Source: Verrucomicrobiales bacterium (lineage in GTDB: Bacteria; Verrucomicrobiota; Verrucomicrobiia; Verrucomicrobiales; Akkermansiaceae). From it: DNA of 7,144 nt. The first letter of the stretch is position 1; each line of letters opens with the position of its first letter. The translations under genes and the position numbers were made by a program. The notes under the pieces are model-generated. The model was not told where the DNA came from. It saw only the letters and a list, made by a program, of their open reading frames with translations, and made no database searches. The stretch is taken from assembly GCA_002729295.1 (NCBI GenBank), contig PBTU01000108.1:1-7144 (forward strand). The letters run 5' to 3'. Of the stretch, positions 6,032 to 7,144 are shown piece after piece.

Positions 6032-7144
6032 TTACTCTTTCGGTGGCCATTCAAAATGCGTGCCGCTCCGATGCTTCGGGCGATCTTTCCACATCTTCCC
6101 TGAAGGAAACGTGTGATCCACCAGAAACTCCTCATGAAATTCCAATCCCCAACCCAATGCCCGTGGCGTGAGATAGTGACCGTCCTTCATCCGCACCGGT
6201 TCTTTAACCGCTTCCTGTAAAAAGTCGATATACTCCACCAGCTGCGTGTTCGAGTGCCCGCTCACTGCAATCTGATCCCACATTCCGAAATGCTGAATCA
6301 TATTGCACAAGGCAATCCCGCCACCGTGCGGACAAACTGGCACATCATACTTCGCCGCCATGAGAATGATCGCCATGACATCATTCACGCCCGCCACGCG
6401 CACCGCATCGATCTGACAATACCCGATCGCCCCGCTCTTGAGGAGTTGCTTAAAGATCACCGGTGAGGCCGCATGCTCGCCGCAGGCAAAGTCAAACGAC
6501 GCACCCTTGAAGGTCTCCGACAACTCGACGTAACCCAACACGTCATCCCGCGCAATCGGTTCTTCGACCCACTTAAGGTTGTAGGGCTCGTAATGCTTCA
6601 CATGCTCCGTCGCTTCTCCCACGCCCCAATATTGATTGGCATCCACCATCAAGGACTGATCAGGACCAATCGCTTCACGCATAAACTTGATCCGCGCGAC
6701 ATCATCGCCAAGTTCCATTCCCACCTTCACCTTAAAGGAATCAAATCCCGTCTCCTGCAACTTCCGCACCGTCGCTAAAATCGCTTCATCACTCAACCCC
6801 AGCCACCCCGCCGTGCAGTATGCCTTCGGCCCCACCTCGCTCATCTCTTCCTCGCGGGTTTTCTTGTCGGTTTTCTTTAAAATCTCGAGAGCCTCCTCCG
6901 GCGTCAGCGCATCCTTGAGATTCCGCCAGTCGATGCAACCGACGACAAACTCAGGCTCCAGATCGACCAACAACTTCCACAGCGGTTTCCTTTCAGACTT
7001 CGCCCACAGATCCCACATCGCATTGAGAACCGCTCCACACGCCATACGAAACACCCCGTCATGCAACCACCGAAGCTGATGGTGGTCAATCAAGCGACAA
7101 TACAACTTCAGCGGATCTTCCGTGAACTCCTCGAGCGTTGAACC
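6032..7144 (-). CDS. fucD: L-fuconate dehydratase (enolase superfamily), 5' end outside window
   Basis: Dehydrates L-fuconate to 2-keto-3-deoxy-L-fuconate in the cytoplasm, using Mg2+. The frame is open to the right window edge, so the start lies beyond it; the TTG at 7103-7105 is not taken as the start because family similarity continues upstream. Counting from the edge residue, the catalytic KxK is K138/K140 (FKVKVG), the metal ligands are D168 (MVDANQYW), E194 (WVEEP) and E223 (ACGEH), and the general acid/base is H273 (CPHGGG). Segments QLRWL, GAVLNAMWDLWAK, KPLWKLLVDLEPE and DALTPEEALEIL match L-fuconate dehydratases, including the human relative ENOSF1, better than other mandelate-racemase-type enzymes. 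The 370 visible residues compare with roughly 430-445 for the family. It is the first visible gene of the - strand operon and is followed 8 bp later by the SDR. The gene symbol is used by family resemblance. Confidence 0.9.
   Translation of the reverse strand, partial: GSTLEEFTEDPLKLYCRLIDHHQLRWLHDGVFRMACGAVLNAMWDLWAKSERKPLWKLLVDLEPEFVVGCIDWRNLKDALTPEEALEILKKTDKKTREEEMSEVGPKAYCTAGWLGLSDEAILATVRKLQETGFDSFKVKVGMELGDDVARIKFMREAIGPDQSLMVDANQYWGVGEATEHVKHYEPYNLKWVEEPIARDDVLGYVELSETFKGASFDFACGEHAASPVIFKQLLKSGAIGYCQIDAVRVAGVNDVMAIILMAAKYDVPVCPHGGGIALCNMIQHFGMWDQIAVSGHSNTQLVEYIDFLQEAVKEPVRMKDGHYLTPRALGWGLEFHEEFLVDHTFPSGKMWKDRPKHRSGTHFEWPPKE

Noticed and set aside
1..7144. CRISPR arrays, tRNA or rRNA genes, phage or defence genes
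   Set aside because: No regularly spaced repeats, no tRNA-like cloverleaf ends and no protein with such domains were seen on either strand.

Overview
The window looks like chromosomal DNA from a marine-type member of the PVC group, most likely Verrucomicrobiota; Planctomycetota is the alternative. Three things point there: a secreted formylglycine sulfatase, a PA14-containing cytochrome c of the DUF1592/DUF1588/DUF1585 family, and start codons without clear Shine-Dalgarno sequences. The taxonomic call is an inference from gene content, not from a marker gene.

Layout. On the + strand: a sulfatase cut at its 5' end by the window edge (2-1468), a 747-residue secreted cytochrome c/PA14/DUF1592 protein (1509-3752), a perfect palindrome just after its stop (3771-3792), a 3' fragment of an unrecognised gene (about 3794-4015) that shares an ATGA stop/start overlap with the next gene, and a secreted alpha/beta hydrolase (4012-4836). 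The stretch 4837-5246 has no intact gene but contains relics: a piece of an SDR gene on the - strand with two in-frame stops (4913-4988), nested inverted repeats (4982-5038), and a 109-bp copy of the 3' end of the DUF1592 gene (5069-5177) followed by a decayed copy of the palindrome. On the - strand, reading toward the middle: an L-fuconate dehydratase of the enolase superfamily (6032-7144, 5' end outside the window) and, 8 bp later, an SDR most like L-fucose dehydrogenase (5247-6023).

How it fits together. L-fucose dehydrogenase and L-fuconate dehydratase belong to the non-phosphorylating L-fucose pathway (L-fucose, L-fuconolactone, L-fuconate, 2-keto-3-deoxy-L-fuconate, then three-carbon products). 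A secreted sulfatase beside them suggests use of a sulfated, fucose-containing polysaccharide such as fucoidan. The lactonase and the later pathway enzymes are not visible here. The cytochrome/PA14 protein and the hydrolase are probably extracytoplasmic accessories of unknown exact role.

Most notable observation. The middle of the window reads as an old tandem duplication of a convergent [DUF1592 gene -> palindrome <- SDR gene] unit in which opposite members decayed: unit 1 kept DUF1592 and lost the SDR, unit 2 kept the SDR and lost all but the tail of DUF1592. A roughly 1.1-kb segment with the truncated ORF and the hydrolase sits in unit 1 immediately after the palindrome, exactly where unit 2 has only a short spacer.
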